From positions 118,473 to 156,746 of the forward strand of contig VHZZ01000144.1 of NCBI GenBank assembly GCA_009801015.1: 38,274 bases of DNA, written 5' to 3'. Position 1 is the first letter of the stretch, and the number at the start of each line of letters is the position of its first letter. Positions 1 through 10,093 of this stretch are shown in pieces. The notes below the pieces were generated by a model. That model was not told the origin of the DNA, searched no databases, and worked only from the letters and a program-made list of their open reading frames with translations. A program made the translations under genes and the position numbers. This stretch comes from Silene noctiflora (taxonomy: Eukaryota > Streptophyta > Magnoliopsida > Caryophyllales > Caryophyllaceae).

Positions 1-239
1 TTTTGGCATAAAGGCAAAAACAATGACGTCACACTTTGAAAATTAATATAAACAAATCTTAAAAGTCAAGAAAATATGAAAAGATACAAAAAAAAAAAAA
101 AAATGTTACTTGGTACTAAATACTTTTGAAAGATCAAAAGGTATGCTAAATATAAAAGATTCACAATTTTTAATTGTAAGGCAGTCGTAACTCGTATGTG
201 TAAATTTAAAAAACCAGGGAAGAGAAGTAGACATGGTAA

Positions 240-520
240 AGCTGATTCGATCAGATAGGTTAGCCCAAACTCGAAAAGTATCCCTCAAACTTGACCCGAT
301 AGATCATAACTAGCTCGACCAGAAATGACCCGACTTGAAGTGATCAGAGTGACCAAATAGACTATAAATGACTTATTTTAAGCAAAAATGTGACTCGGAA
401 TAGCCCAAACAGTCTAAAATGACCCAACTCGAAATAACCACACAACAAAAAATGACCCAACCTAATAAATAACCCGATAATTATTGTTCTGAAAATTACT
501 TGATTCAAAGTAATTCGACT
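240..520. repeat. Degenerate AAATGACCCGA-type repeat tract
   Basis: Variants of (AA)ATGACCC(G/A)A and AGCCCAAAC recur irregularly every 15-45 bp. The same kind of phrase (AATAACCCAACCCGACC) reappears at the extreme right end of the window (38231-38274). No terminal repeats or coding frame are visible. It is probably part of a dispersed plant repeat. Confidence 0.4.
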
Positions 521-569
521 CAAGTAATCCATTGGTCAGGTCGAGAGGAAGAGGGAACATATTATTCAC

Positions 570-659
570 CACAAATTCTCATTTGTAATAGACAAAATTC
601 GTTGACGTGAGACAAGTGAAAGAGTTATGACTTGTGAGAGGTTATAAGCAAGACGGACT
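570..659 (+). mobile_element. MULE-type MITE, CACAAATTCTC family, short copy
   Basis: Begins CACAAATTCTCATTTG and ends CAAGACGGACT, as do other family members in the window. The 10 bases TATTATTCAC occur on both sides (560-569 and 660-669), consistent with the 9-10 bp target duplication of Mutator-like elements. It has no coding capacity. Confidence 0.75.
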
Positions 660-688
660 TATTATTCACTCTTTAAAAATTGCTCCAT

Positions 689-820
689 CACATTTTATTT
701 ATTTATTTATTTATTTTCAAATGAGCGCACTATGTCGGGTGAGAATCGAACCCCCAACTTCCAACTTCACGGTCGGGTAAGAGAGCTCTTACCTCCATCA
801 TGTCATAACTCATAAACAAG
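689..820 (-). mobile_element. tRNA-derived SINE with target-site duplication
   Basis: On the minus strand the element reads from a box-A-like GGTAAGAGCTCT (about 783-794) to a box B GGTTCGATTC (743-752), then a tail of AAATA repeats (about 694-717). The 9 bases TTGCTCCAT flank it at 680-688 and 821-829. Pol III promoter boxes, an A-rich tail and a direct duplication together define a retroposed SINE of about 130 bp. It lies 200-330 bp upstream of the WAK start. Confidence 0.7.
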
Positions 821-1017
821 TTGCTCCATTATTTGATAGAGAAAGTGTCCACAATTTCTTAAATCTTTAATTTCAACAACATTTTTTCAACATCAACCAT
901 CTTCACCATTATCATCTTGCTCAATTCCCATCATTTTCAACAATCTCAACCATATTATTCAATCTCTGCAAAAATGGTTGATAATTCAAAACACTAATTA
1001 CTTCAAACCCTTTAATC

Positions 1018-4001
1018 ATGGCAAAATCATACCCAAATCACCTCCTAATAATCCTCATTAATATCCTATTATCTCCACTAATCACATCAATTGTGATTTC
1101 CCCAAATTGCACTTCTAAATGTGGTAATGTTACGATCCCGTACCCATTTGGTATAGAAGACGGGTGTTACTATATCGACCCAGATGATCCCGTCTCCCAC
1201 CCGATGATGAAAATTACGTGTGATAATACTTCAAATCCACCCAAACCAATTTTAAAATCAAACATCCAAATAATAAACATTTCGGTCCAAAACCCGCAAA
1301 TACAAATAAATAACTACGTATCATATAATTGTTATAAACAAGGCCAATCGACCGTAAGTCATACCCAACGGGTCAATTTAGCCGGATTTACTATTTCTAG
1401 TACAAAAAATACGTTAGTAGTCATAGGGTGTGACACTTATGCTTGGTTTACGGGGTCGCGACACGGTCAATCATTTTATACGGGTTGTATGACGAAATGT
1501 GACAATTTAAATGATGTCGTAGACGGGCAGTGTAACGGGGTCGGATGTTGCGAGGCGTCGATACCTGATGGGGTAACTAATATGACTACTGAAGTGTATA
1601 GTTTTTCTAATCATGTTAATGTACCATTTAACCCGTGCAGTGTCGCATTTCCTGTGGCACTGGACGGGTTTAATTTTTCGAAGGAGGATTTGAGTCAGGA
1701 TTCGGGTTTTTATTCTGGTTCGGATCCAAAGATGGTGCCTGTTGTGTTTAATTGGGGAATTGGGAGGAAAAGTTGTAAGGAAGTTAAAGAATTAGGGAGC
1801 TGTTTGTGTAAGAATAATACTATTTGTTCGGATTTAAAACCCGATCAAGATGGGTATCGTTGCGATTGTAAAAAAGGGTATTTTGGTAATCCTTACCTTC
1901 CTCAAGGTTGCAAAGGTATGAAATTATGTACATTGTTATCAAAAGTCAACTTCTTTTTTTTGTTGGATTTAATTTGTTTCGGGTTAAAAAGGACTATGAG
2001 ACGGTCTTACATGTTAGTTATTGATGACGGGTTTCAGCATTGGTGAAATGATCAATTTTGTTTATGCAGTTGAGAATGGATCATTGTGGTGACAATGTAT
2101 GTTGTTTTATGCGTGATACTTGACCCGTCTTAAATTTGTGCCGTTTCTTTCTGTTTTCCGGTTGTGCTTGGTTGAATTGCATCATTGGTATTTCCTGTTG
2201 CAGCTTTTATTCCCTCCGATCCTATCCAAACCGATCTTTATATCCATATTTTGAAGTACAGGTAGATTGGATTGGATTAGCGGAAGTCTGAAATACCCGA
2301 CTTTCAGCCTAAAAAAGCCTCGTCAACCATGTATAAAGTTAAGATCATACAGGATAGTTATTTCGAGACAAAAGTTTATCTGCTAAAAAATTTATACAGT
2401 AAAGAGGCAGCCGAAACATTTTTGCTGTTTATTTCATATGCTGATATGCATGTTACAGTCCATTGTATAATGCTACTTCCTGTTTGTATTTTTGCTGTGT
2501 AATAAATGTGTGTGGTGATTTTTTTTCCGGAAATGTGATCAGATATTGATGAATGTAAGGGAGAAAATGAATGTGAGAAAGCGGAATATTGTATCAACAC
2601 TGACGGAAGCTATATTTGCGAATGCCCAAAGGGATATTATGGGAATGCTACAATTACTGAAGGTTGCATCTCTAGAAAGACTTGGCTCAAGCCAGTCATT
2701 ATTACTGCAGGTATTAATACTATAGACAGTTCATATTTGCAGAGTTTTAATGCTGACCAAACGATATCATCGATTTGCTTGTGGTTAAAGAGAACCCATA
2801 CGGCAGCTACATCTTTGTGACAGGCTGTTTTTCAAGTCACAGTTTCTCTGAAACGTTCTGAAAGAGTAATTTTCGTGTAGGTATTGGTGGAAGTATTATA
2901 ATTTTGCTTGTGGCTGCGTTTCTGTTGCACCGGAAACGTGGGAAAAGAGAACTCAAACTGCTACGAGAAAGCTTTTTCCGTCAAAACGGAGGTCTGATAC
3001 TGCATCAAAAACTCTCTAGAATGGATGATCTGAAGATTTTTACTGCAGAAGATTTAGATTATGCAACTGACAAGTACAATGAAATGAACATAATCGGCAG
3101 AGGCGGATTTGGGGTTGTTTACAGGGGAGTTATTCCTAATAATCAACAAGTGGCAATCAAACGCTCTCTTCAAGTGGATCCTGATCAAGTTGAACAATTC
3201 ATCAATGAGATCATCATACTAGCACAAATCAACAACAGAAATGTCGTCAAGTTATTAGGATGTTGTCTCGAGACTGAAGTACCATTACTAGTGTATGAGT
3301 TTATCAACAATGGAACGCTATATGATCACTTACAAGATGAAGGGTTAGCATCCGTCTTTACGTGGAGTATGCGTCTAAGTGTAGCATCAGAAGTCGCTGA
3401 TGTACTAGCATATCTACACACCACTATCTCAACCCCGATTATCCACAGAGACATGAAGTCGCTGAATATACTCTTAGATGAATCTTACACGGCTAAGGTC
3501 GCTGATTTTGGCGCGTCAAGATTGGTTCCATTGGACCAAGGCCAATTAGCCACTATGGTGCTAGGAACCCTTGGATACTTGGACCCTGAATATCTGCAAA
3601 CAAGTGAATTAACCGACAAGAGTGATGTTTACAGCTTTGGGGTTGTGCTGGTTGAGTTATTGACTCGGGAAAAGGCAATATCTAGCCAAAGGTCAGAAGC
3701 TGAGCGATACCTTTCTATGCACTTCCTTCTTAAGATGAAGGAGGACCGTTTATTCGACATTATTGACCAAAACATCGGAAAAACTGAGGAAGAAAGGGAG
3801 CAGATAAAGGCAGTGGCTAATTTAGCAAAATGGTGCTTGAAGTTGAATGGAGACGATAGGCCAACCATGAAGGAAGTCGCCAGGGAACTCGAGGGGATCA
3901 AAGGAACAACAAACTCACATCCCTGGCACAATGATGGATCATCATTTGACGAGCAAGAGGATCGTGAGCATCTTCTTGCAAGAGTTAACGAAAGATGGTG
4001 A
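1018..4001 (+). CDS. Wall-associated receptor kinase-like protein (WAK/WAKL)
   Basis: Three exons at 1018-1915, 2543-2710 and 2881-4001, joined in phase 1, give 728 residues. Seen: an N-terminal signal peptide; a cysteine-rich galacturonan-binding (GUB_WAK) region containing NVTIPYPFG; a first EGF-like repeat near residues 262-299; an EGF-Ca repeat starting DIDEC at 300 and encoded by exon 2; a membrane segment around 350-371; then a Ser/Thr/Tyr kinase with glycine loop GRGGFG (428-433), Lys449 in VAIK, HRD 544-546 and DFG 564-566. All catalytic residues are present, so it looks like an active RD kinase. Family knowledge: WAKs span the plasma membrane, bind pectin or oligogalacturonides and signal in growth and defence. 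The exon layout (extracellular / EGF / TM plus kinase) is the usual WAK gene structure. Both junctions restore the reading frame (GAT at the first, GGT at the second). Which WAK or WAKL subgroup it belongs to is not decided. Confidence 0.93.
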
Positions 4002-5097
4002 TGGTAAAAACTCCGACTTGTACAATCTCCGTAATTTTGGTTTCGCCCCTAGAAGATGGGAAGTAATTATCTTTTTGTTCTGTGCTCTTGTGAATAGTGA
4101 ATTATTGTTTCTTTCGGCTAGTTTGTAAGCCACAGTTGAGTGTTCATACTATGTACAACAGTGCAAATAAAGAACAGGCGATGTATATGGTGTCGTATTT
4201 TGAACACCTTGGTTGCTATCAGTATTATTTAAGCTCGTATCCTAATGGAATGAACTTTTTCCTAGACAGCAGAAATGCACCGGTTCTCTCTTTTCATTGA
4301 GTGCATGGGTACAGTGCACGCAGAGCAGTGCAAACACAGACGCAAGCGTTGATGTATTCCGCATTGGCAATTTCCTGGGCATATTCCCTCTGCAATGTTT
4401 CAGTTATGCCTAGTGACTTCTCTAAACTGTCAAGTATCAACCGCAAACAAAGAAGGATTCATGGTGACGGAGAAAGGGAACTCAAAAACAAAAGACACAA
4501 ATCACGAATCTAAAATTATAAAGCAAATTTAATCTTCAGTTCGATTCACACTTTGATCATAGTTGGAGCACCTTACCTGAAAACTCTAACAGATGGGTAC
4601 AAAAGAGAGTATTGATCTAAATGAACAGTTATAAACGCCATAATAAAACAGCAATTATTTACGGCATGCTCAAACCGCCTGCTCTGCAGCGAACATCAAT
4701 GAACATTGGCACAAGCATTGATACTCCGAGTCGAACATTATCACAAAGTAAGACGGTTTTATACGATAATTTGTCACAACATAAAGCAATTCGAACCAGC
4801 AGACTATCATCAGTCAGCTACCAAAACATCAGAGCATTCATAGCTTCCTGGGAGTAGCTAACATTTGCAGCTTGAAACAAATCAACCGCGAAAAACACCA
4901 CAATGAGCTTGATACACATAAACCAGATGCAAATTAAGTCGAAAATTCTTTAAAACAATTTATCAAAATTCAGTAGAACAAAGCTAGCTACTTTCATAAG
5001 TAAGCATCCCTTAAAACATCATTAGGGTGTATAATCCGCAGACATAAACTAAATGCAACAAAAACCATCACAATTACACTGTGATGATAGTTTTAAA
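4002..5097. other. Convergent intergenic region / 3' UTRs of WAK and L1-domain genes
   Basis: No supported gene. The right-hand part probably holds the 3' UTR of the L1-domain gene and the left-hand part that of the kinase. One minus-strand stretch (about 4440-4298) has a coding-like look and possible splice signals, and is treated as a finding only. Confidence 0.5.
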
Positions 5098-6216
5098 TCA
5101 TGCCAACACCTTGCTTTTCTTCGATTTCTTCCCACTCAAATCCGTCTTCTTCTTCTTCAAGCTCTTCTCCCCTTTCTTCACCTTCTTCTCTTCACCACCA
5201 TTCTTCTTCCTCTTATTTCCGACATTCACATTCACCGCCTTTTCCTCCTTCTCCTCCTCCTCGTCGACAACTTCCTCACCCTCGCTTTCAAGACCCGACT
5301 TAACCTCCTCCCCAATCATAACCTCATCCATATACTTCACCTCATGAATCCTCCCCTTCGACGTCTTCTTCTTCTCCTTCTTCGTCTTAGCCAATCCTTC
5401 TCCATTCTTCCCCGTCACCACCACTGTCTTCTCCTTCTCCTCACCATCGCCAATGGCGCCACCAATCTTAAACCCTAATTCCGGAACCTTCTGATAAACA
5501 GGCAAAGCAACAGACTCAGCTAACTTCAAATGAAAACTCCTAACATTCCCCCACTTTTTCGGCACCACATTCGCAATCCCCTCAATCGCAGCAGCCACAT
5601 TCGCGACAATCTCATCTCTCTCCATCGAAACTCTCGCAACCTTAATCACACTACAACTCCCAGTACTCAAATACAACAATGCCGAACTACAAATCCTATC
5701 AATCTGATCCTTCCAATTCCCTCTACTCATCTCAATCGGCACCGGAATCTTCTTCTTCTTATAAAACCCCTTTCCAATCGCATTCGGCAACAACGGAATA
5801 ATCCGCTTTTCCGCCATAAACAAATCATAAGAATCACACAATTTCCTCTTCAATTCATACGCTTTATACTCTTTCTTCAGCTTCGTCAACTTAATCACCT
5901 TCGAAATCGGAAGTTTTTCCTCCTCAATCTTCGATTTCGCTATCTTGGAGTTCGCATCATTGACAAACAAACAGATTTCCGAGTTTTCCGGCGAGTATAG
6001 AGGATGGGGGAGTGCGATTTTGAAGGCATTAACACGGGATTTTTGGGGGATTTTCGTTAGGGTTAGGATTAGGTAGAGGAATTCATCAGAAGGTAACAAT
6101 TGGGGGTTTTTGGAAGCTGATTCTTTCGATTTGTGCTTCAGGAGGGCGTCGACGCCACGTCCGATGGAGATGATTGGTACTTTCGGCGGTGGCTGTTGCG
6201 GTGGCTGGATTGACAT
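5098..6216 (-). CDS. Ribosomal L1 domain-containing protein (RSL1D1/UTP30-like)
   Basis: One uninterrupted frame of 372 residues. The N-terminal two thirds (about 20-250) resemble the ribosomal L1-fold domain found in human RSL1D1 and yeast Utp30/Cic1. Visible segments are LPNAIGKGFYKKKKIPVPIE, followed by a KVARVSMERDEIVANVAAAI stretch and a SFHLKLAESVALPVY stretch typical of the L1 core. The C-terminal third is a low-complexity acidic then very basic tail (E/K-rich, ending KKSKKSKVLA), a common nucleolar-localisation pattern. Family knowledge: these proteins are nucleolar and take part in pre-rRNA processing and ribosome assembly. They are not structural L1/L10a. The ATG at 6216 is the first in frame, and a telo-box lies about 80 bp upstream, which fits a ribosome-biogenesis gene. 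It is convergent with the WAK gene. The lysine/glutamate tail produces long spurious frames on the other strand. Confidence 0.88.
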   Translation of the reverse strand: MSIQPPQQPPPKVPIISIGRGVDALLKHKSKESASKNPQLLPSDEFLYLILTLTKIPQKSRVNAFKIALPHPLYSPENSEICLFVNDANSKIAKSKIEEEKLPISKVIKLTKLKKEYKAYELKRKLCDSYDLFMAEKRIIPLLPNAIGKGFYKKKKIPVPIEMSRGNWKDQIDRICSSALLYLSTGSCSVIKVARVSMERDEIVANVAAAIEGIANVVPKKWGNVRSFHLKLAESVALPVYQKVPELGFKIGGAIGDGEEKEKTVVVTGKNGEGLAKTKKEKKKTSKGRIHEVKYMDEVMIGEEVKSGLESEGEEVVDEEEEKEEKAVNVNVGNKRKKNGGEEKKVKKGEKSLKKKKTDLSGKKSKKSKVLA

Positions 6217-6293
6217 TGTTAGGATTTGACGGCGGAGACAGAAAATTGGGGAAGAAGATGGAGAAATTGGGGGAAAATGTTGTGTAGGTTATG

Positions 6294-6304
6294 AATTAGG
6301 GTTT
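6294..6304 (-). promoter_or_regulatory. Telo-box (AAACCCTAA) upstream of the L1-domain gene
   Basis: Read on the minus strand this is AAACCCTAAT, about 80 bp upstream of the ATG at 6216. Telo-boxes are typical of plant promoters for ribosomal proteins and ribosome-assembly factors, often paired with site II (TGGGCY). One TGGGCT lies at 6406-6411. The function here is inferred from motif and position. Confidence 0.6.
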
Positions 6305-6779
6305 ATGGAGGGGTTTTAATGATTTTGTTGTTGGGGTTTGACGATCCGGCCCGTTAAAGAGGATGGATTGCATACTTGCATATTATATGTGTCCGTATGG
6401 AACTGTGGGCTCGAGATCGGCTCGGAATCATGAGGTAGAGATAGAGGTCAGCCTGGAACTCGTCGAGATTATTCATTAAACTAATGTTGTGTTTTGCACA
6501 AAAAAATAAAAATTAAATCATGTTTGATTTGTGGTTATATATATTATTTTTGTCACATTTTAAACCTACTTGATATATGCTTATTTAGTCGTTCTTTTCC
6601 TTCTTTATTAGACCCGTTTTGGCCCTGTCTTACCACGTTTACTTGCTTTTGCGTCCCGTATTTCCCGTTCTACTAGTTTTTATGGCGTCTTGCAGGAATT
6701 GAGACGGAAACATGAAATCGGGAACAAGTNAAGTCGTTGGAAGAGGAAAGAAAGAAGAAAAGGAAGAAAATGTTGAAGA

Positions 6780-7140
6780 AGGTCCCCCAGCCGGTGAGCC
6801 ACTGGCAGCCGGCCAGCCGGCTGGGGACCCCCCATACTTAGCCAGATATGATGGAAGTGTACAAGCACTCCCAGCCGGTGAGGCACCGGCAGCCGACCTG
6901 CAGGCTGGGAATGCAAGGAGAAGCTCAATGTAGAATTTTGGAAAAACTTACAGGGATCTTCCAGCCGGTCAGCCCACCGGCAACCGGCTGACCAGCCATG
7001 CACCCCTGAAGATCAAGTTNCTCCAAAATGGAACAGAAGACTCCGAGCCGGTCAGCCCACCGACAACCGGTTGACCGGCTGTGCATACCTCATGCTTCCT
7101 CAAATGCCAAAATTTAAACAGAACTTTCCCAGCCGGCAAG
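6780..7140. repeat. CCAGCCGG / CCGGCTGG inverted-repeat block
   Basis: At least four degenerate modules of about 40 bp, each starting near AGCCGGTSAGSC and closing near CCGGCTGRCCAGC, so every module can fold on itself. Modules lie near 6788-6827, 6869-6908, 6961-6998 and 7042-7082, with a last half at 7130. The GC content far exceeds that of the surroundings. Two ambiguous bases (6730, 7020) flank the block. Frames on both strands are rich in Pro/Ala/Gly only because of the repeat. It may be part of a degraded LTR retrotransposon, but no polyprotein motif is visible. Confidence 0.5.
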
Positions 7141-7149
7141 ACCTCATTT

Positions 7150-8218
7150 GAGCAAAGTCATAAACCATCATCGATCTCCTCATAAATATGAGGTATCACA
7201 TTCATGATTTCAATTGTCAAACAAATTAAAGGTTTCAATTCATTTTAAAATCCAATTGTATAAAAATGGTTGGAGATCAATATAGACCTCATTCTAAAAT
7301 TTCAATTTCTCAATGATGTTTGAGAGATCATTGAAATTAGAATGGAATTGACGGGACTTGGATAGTTCGAGCGGATCACGTGCATGTGTGACCTATCCCG
7401 GCTTATGTGACAAGTCTACAATAAGTAAGTCGGTAAGAGATCAGATAATGATGTACTTATGTAACTAAAATTTGACGTGACACCAGGCCCCACACCCGTA
7501 ATCTGAAATGACTCGAGCATTAATAGTCAAAAACAACCATTAATATAATTTTTTTGTCAAACACGGCCGGATTCCGATCAACTTAAAGCATTTCCGATCA
7601 CTTTAAGTGTTTCGCACGTGAGAAACTACTTTGACTTTTCTATTCTGTGTTTCTCTCCAATTCACTCCCTTCGAACCACCACTTGCAACCAACAACCCCC
7701 ACAAACAACACCTCTTCGACCTACCTTGCACTCCTCTCTACCTACATAACAAATTTTAGACCAAACAATACATCATAACCACATTTAAAGACGCACCAAA
7801 ACCCCAATCAGCCGCTATAAACCTAGACTTATATCCCTCTCTGACCAGCCTTACTTTACACATCAATCGACCCCACATAAGGCCACCTTGACCACCGTAT
7901 TGACAACGCCTTGAAAGCATGCACTCCCACCTTACCAACGAGTCCAAGAAAACCTCAAATCGGCCTCGTTTGCTATCTCAAACATCGACTGAAAGTCACT
8001 TCATTGCAACTGGTCAAACTCCGGCCAAAATGCCGAGTCCCCGCCGGTTTTTTTAATCTTGGACAAACTCCAACCAAAATGTCGTGTTTAGCAAAAGATT
8101 TATATTAAAAGTTGTGTTTGACAAACTTTTTTCAAAATATGGTATTTCAAAATTCGTATTTTTTCAAATGGTGTACTTAATTTCTTAAATTTATAGTACA
8201 ACAAAGGGGGTAAAATTT
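7150..8218. other. Intergenic, no gene seen
   Basis: AT-rich on the left and C-rich between 7640 and 7900, with no protein family recognised in any frame. A short direct repeat, CAAACTCC-GGCCAAAATG and CAAACTCC-AACCAAAATG, occurs at about 8014 and 8065. It is probably degraded transposon DNA. Confidence 0.4.
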
Positions 8219-8416
8219 GGTGAATTCTCATTGAAGACGGGCACTATTCATCACAAAATGAAGACGGATAGTCCATCTTTCACAATATGCAAGTGACACT
8301 TTTCATGGGGTGTTTCATTCTCCCTCATTTGTCCTCCACTTGCCTTATTGCGAGAGGAGCACTATTACACTATACGTCTTTAGTTTATAACGGATAGTAT
8401 CCGTTACAAGCAAGAC
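8219..8416 (+). mobile_element. MULE-type MITE, CACAAATTCTC family, diverged copy
   Basis: Shares with the 15076 copy the string of motifs GAATTCTCATTGAAGACGG, ACGGATAGT, CACAATATGCAAGTG, CTTATTGCGAGAGG and CGTTACAAGCAAGACG in the same order. The left end is decayed and no clear target duplication remains. Confidence 0.65.
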
Positions 8417-10093
8417 GCTTTGGATTTTGTGATATTTGATGGCCGACGAAGACGGGGTTGTTTTTCACCATAAATCGAAACAATAGTTGGCTATAGCTTT
8501 TTAAGTAGTTGATTGATGTCGGTCCACAACCGACGTGTTCACCATACACATTGACATAGCCAGTCACGCTCATCATCCATTCGCCACAAAACTCGTTTCT
8601 GTAACCAAAAAAATGCATGTCAAATATTCTGAGTTTCTGACTCACAAACCATACAAACGAAATTCAAATAACTTACCTCACGCCTTCTATCCTGGAAAAT
8701 TTAGATCATGATCGTCTAATTAAACGAGTAACATTTTTTTCGAGCAAGGATCTTCCCCATTTCTTTATCTTAACTTTTTATCCATTTCCTCTTACAATCT
8801 TATACTTTCTTCATTCAAATAATCAAATCTAAGCATTTTTTTTTGCTTTTGCATAAGTTTTGAGTAGAATAAAATAGTACTCCGTATTATATAAGTATAT
8901 GTTGGTGGACGAAAATAGTACGAGTAGTTAATATTAATATAATAGAATAGTATTATAAGAATGGACTTTGTTTATGTAAATAGACAAACTCAATAAGGAT
9001 AATTATGTCCTAAAAACGTCTTACAAAGGAAAGGGGAAGGTTGAATTTGATGGACCAGAAATAAATAAGGGAAGATGGATTTGAATGGAGGGAGTATTAT
9101 GATTATACTATTGCTCATTTATCTCATCAATTAATTGCACTGTTACATCGTTTTAAAATATAATCTGAACCGTTAAAAGAAAATGGAGAGAAGAAGAAAT
9201 AGAGTTATCTAAATTGCATTTTTTTCCTACAAGGCTATTGTATATCCTACAACGGTCTTTTAAGCTTTGTAGATTGTATATCATTTTTTTTAACATATGT
9301 TTACTTTACTGGACCCATGTTAAAAAATTAAAATGAATAGAACTAAATTTTTCTTATTATGAATACTATGTACAAATAAACACGAGTAGCTCTCGTCGTG
9401 CATCGATAAAACCAAAGTAAACCAGTTTTACAAAAAACTATTGAAGGGTATTTACTAAATACCATACCTGAGTTGTGAACATGAACATAATTTTTAGTTT
9501 TAATAAAGCAATAAAATATGTAAAAGACGAATTCTTCTTAGACTATCCATCGCAAAATCAAATCCTATTAATTTTTGGAGCTTAAAATTTCAAATTTGAG
9601 GGTATATATATATATATTTTTTTTTCAAAAAATATTGAGGGTATAATTTTATAGGAAAAGAATCAAAAACTAAAATAACACTCATATAACCATTTTTTTA
9701 ATCAAAACGGAGTTTATATTGCAACAAAAATTAATTGCCATCTTGAAAGCCGCCTTAAAATCGCCTCAAAATTAAAACGGAGTTTATACAAGACGGTATT
9801 TGCATATCTATACACCCTAACTACCTCTTTGTTCACCATTGATTAAAAACACTTCCAAAAAGCAAAAAAAAATGTAAACAAATAAACAAAACGGAAAAAG
9901 TTTTTGTTTTAAGAACTTCATTAAAGTACCGTCTTAAAAACCGCCAAAAAAAACAAACAGTTCTAACAACTCCAGAGTCCAGCCCCTCAACGAGCAACAA
10001 TTTAAAAAGCGGGTAGCTTTTCCAGTTCATTCAACAAACTCCATTTTCTGCATCTTACTAAATTCCTCTTCCTTGAGTGATTAATACGCATCA
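8417..10093. other. Intergenic / upstream region of the ACHT gene, no gene seen
   Basis: AT-rich with short ORFs that match nothing I recognise. It contains one TACTCCGTA motif (8878-8886), a TA-repeat run near 9602 and scattered AAACGGAGTTTATA fragments at about 9714 and 9775. The last 60 bp before 10094 are CT-rich, as in a plant 5' UTR. Confidence 0.4.

Noticed and set aside
743..794. A functional tRNA gene on the minus strand
   Set aside because: Box A- and B-like sequences are present, but the acceptor and anticodon stems do not form, and an A-rich tail with target duplication fits a SINE better.
5053..5478. Several plus-strand frames rich in Leu, Phe, Ser or His
   Set aside because: They are the complement of the lysine/glutamate-rich tail of the L1-domain protein and have no independent support.
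6680..7003. Pro/Gly/Ala-rich frames on both strands
   Set aside because: They are produced by the CCGGCTGG repeat modules and contain unknown bases. No protein family is visible.
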